5,092 nt of DNA from NCBI GenBank assembly GCA_030453005.1, contig JAKDLE010000284.1, forward strand, positions 1-5,092. Direction: 5' to 3'. The first letter of the stretch is position 1; each line of letters starts with the position of its first letter. This document shows positions 4,819-5,092 of this stretch, in pieces. Source of the stretch: Pseudonocardia sp. (GTDB lineage: Bacteria; Actinomycetota; Actinomycetes; Mycobacteriales; Pseudonocardiaceae). The notes below the pieces were generated by a model. That model did not search any database. It was not told the DNA's origin and saw only the letters and a list, made by a program, of their open reading frames with translations. The translations under genes were made by a program, and so were the position numbers.

Positions 4819-5092
4819 GGCGCCCGCGGCACCGTAACCGACCGACTCAGTCGGTACGCGTTCCGCCGACGGAGTCGGTCGGGTGGGCCCGGGATCGCCG
4901 GAGGCCGAACCCGAGACACCTTCGAGCAGGTGCTTGCCGAGCCGTGCCTCGTCGGGCAGCGGGATCGGGTACTCACCGTCGAAGCACGCCGAGCACAGGC
5001 GGGTGCGGGGCTGCTCGGTGGCCGCGATGAGGCCCTCAAGGGAGACGTAGCCGAGCGTGTCGGCACCGACGGAGCGTCGGACCCCCTCGGTG
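4804..5092 (-). CDS. purF: Amidophosphoribosyltransferase, C-terminal part (cut by window edge)
   Basis: The last 95 residues of PurF, the first committed enzyme of purine synthesis: PRPP + glutamine gives phosphoribosylamine + glutamate + pyrophosphate. The frame begins at base 5091 on the minus strand and has no start codon in the window. Conserved end motifs are SVGADTLGYVSLEGLIAAT (visible residues 7-25) and RLCSACFDGEYPIPLP (31-46). The CSAC pair matches the last two cysteines that bind the [4Fe-4S] cluster in Bacillus subtilis-type PurF (Cys437/Cys440 as I recall), so this is likely the cluster-bearing class. After about residue 58 the sequence becomes a Pro/Ser/Thr-rich tail of about 37 residues with no recognisable motif, ending LKRP before TAG. 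It is followed by purM, 92 bp on, and is probably co-transcribed with it. Confidence 0.93.
   Translation of the reverse strand, partial: TEGVRRSVGADTLGYVSLEGLIAATEQPRTRLCSACFDGEYPIPLPDEARLGKHLLEGVSGSASGDPGPTRPTPSAERVPTESVGYGAAGALKRP
4838..4882 (-). repeat. Competing inverted repeats in the purF 3' end
   Basis: CCGACCGACTC (4838-4848) is exactly complementary to GAGTCGGTCGG (4872-4882), separated by 23 bases. Its inner part ACCGACT (4841-4847) can instead pair with AGTCGGT (4849-4855) across a single base. The two pairings exclude each other in RNA, and a smaller CCGAC/GTCGG pairing also exists nearby. All lie inside the region coding for the low-complexity PurF tail, about 35 codons before the spacer. 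Confidence 0.6.

Noticed and set aside
4770..5066. A 98-codon minus-strand open frame at the right edge
   Set aside because: It is out of frame with the purF 3' end, which shows the conserved PurF motifs and simply lacks a start codon inside the window.
1..5092. Mobile element, prophage, CRISPR, toxin-antitoxin, tRNA or biosynthetic cluster
   Set aside because: I scanned both strands and saw no transposase, integrase, regular spacer array, tRNA-like fold or specialised enzyme. The content is housekeeping genes plus one transporter.

Overview
The sequence is very GC-rich, with G/C at nearly every third codon position, GTG starts and at least two probable leaderless promoters. Together with the gene families present, this points to a high-GC actinobacterium, most likely of the Pseudonocardia/Pseudonocardiaceae type (inference from style and gene content; no database was searched). 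It looks like an ordinary chromosomal housekeeping region. I see no mobile element, tRNA, rRNA, CRISPR array or prophage, and no convincing undescribed system. The best second looks are at regulatory and repeat detail.

Layout, left to right. Bases 1-105 are intergenic and hold a perfect 26-bp palindrome, a -10 element reading right into a leaderless regulator gene, and a weaker sign of a divergent leaderless gene leaving the window on the left. At 106-591 (+) is a Fur-family regulator that keeps every metal-ligand histidine I recall from Streptomyces Nur, the nickel uptake regulator. It overlaps by 4 bp a YgfZ/GcvT-like folate-binding protein gene (588-1736, +), and a strong hairpin directly after that stop probably ends the two-gene operon. 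A separate, probably leaderless, 12-helix MFS transporter follows (1901-3175, +). After a 90-bp leader with a good Shine-Dalgarno comes a small DUF3073 gene (3266-3469, +) ended by a 13-bp perfect hairpin.

The right third runs the other way: purM (3593-4711, -) preceded by the 3' end of purF (4804-5092, -, cut by the window edge). These encode the fifth and first steps of de novo purine synthesis. The DUF3073 and purM genes converge on a 123-bp gap with two hairpins, one per direction. The purF-purM gap contains a 17-bp tandem duplication that includes the purF stop codon, and the purF tail contains mutually exclusive inverted repeats.

How the genes work together: PurF and PurM belong to one pathway. 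Nur and YgfZ are translationally coupled, linking a metal-sensing repressor with a protein family that maintains Fe-S enzymes. The visible PurF end carries the CxxC pair expected of a [4Fe-4S]-type PurF. The MFS transporter's substrate cannot be told from sequence alone.
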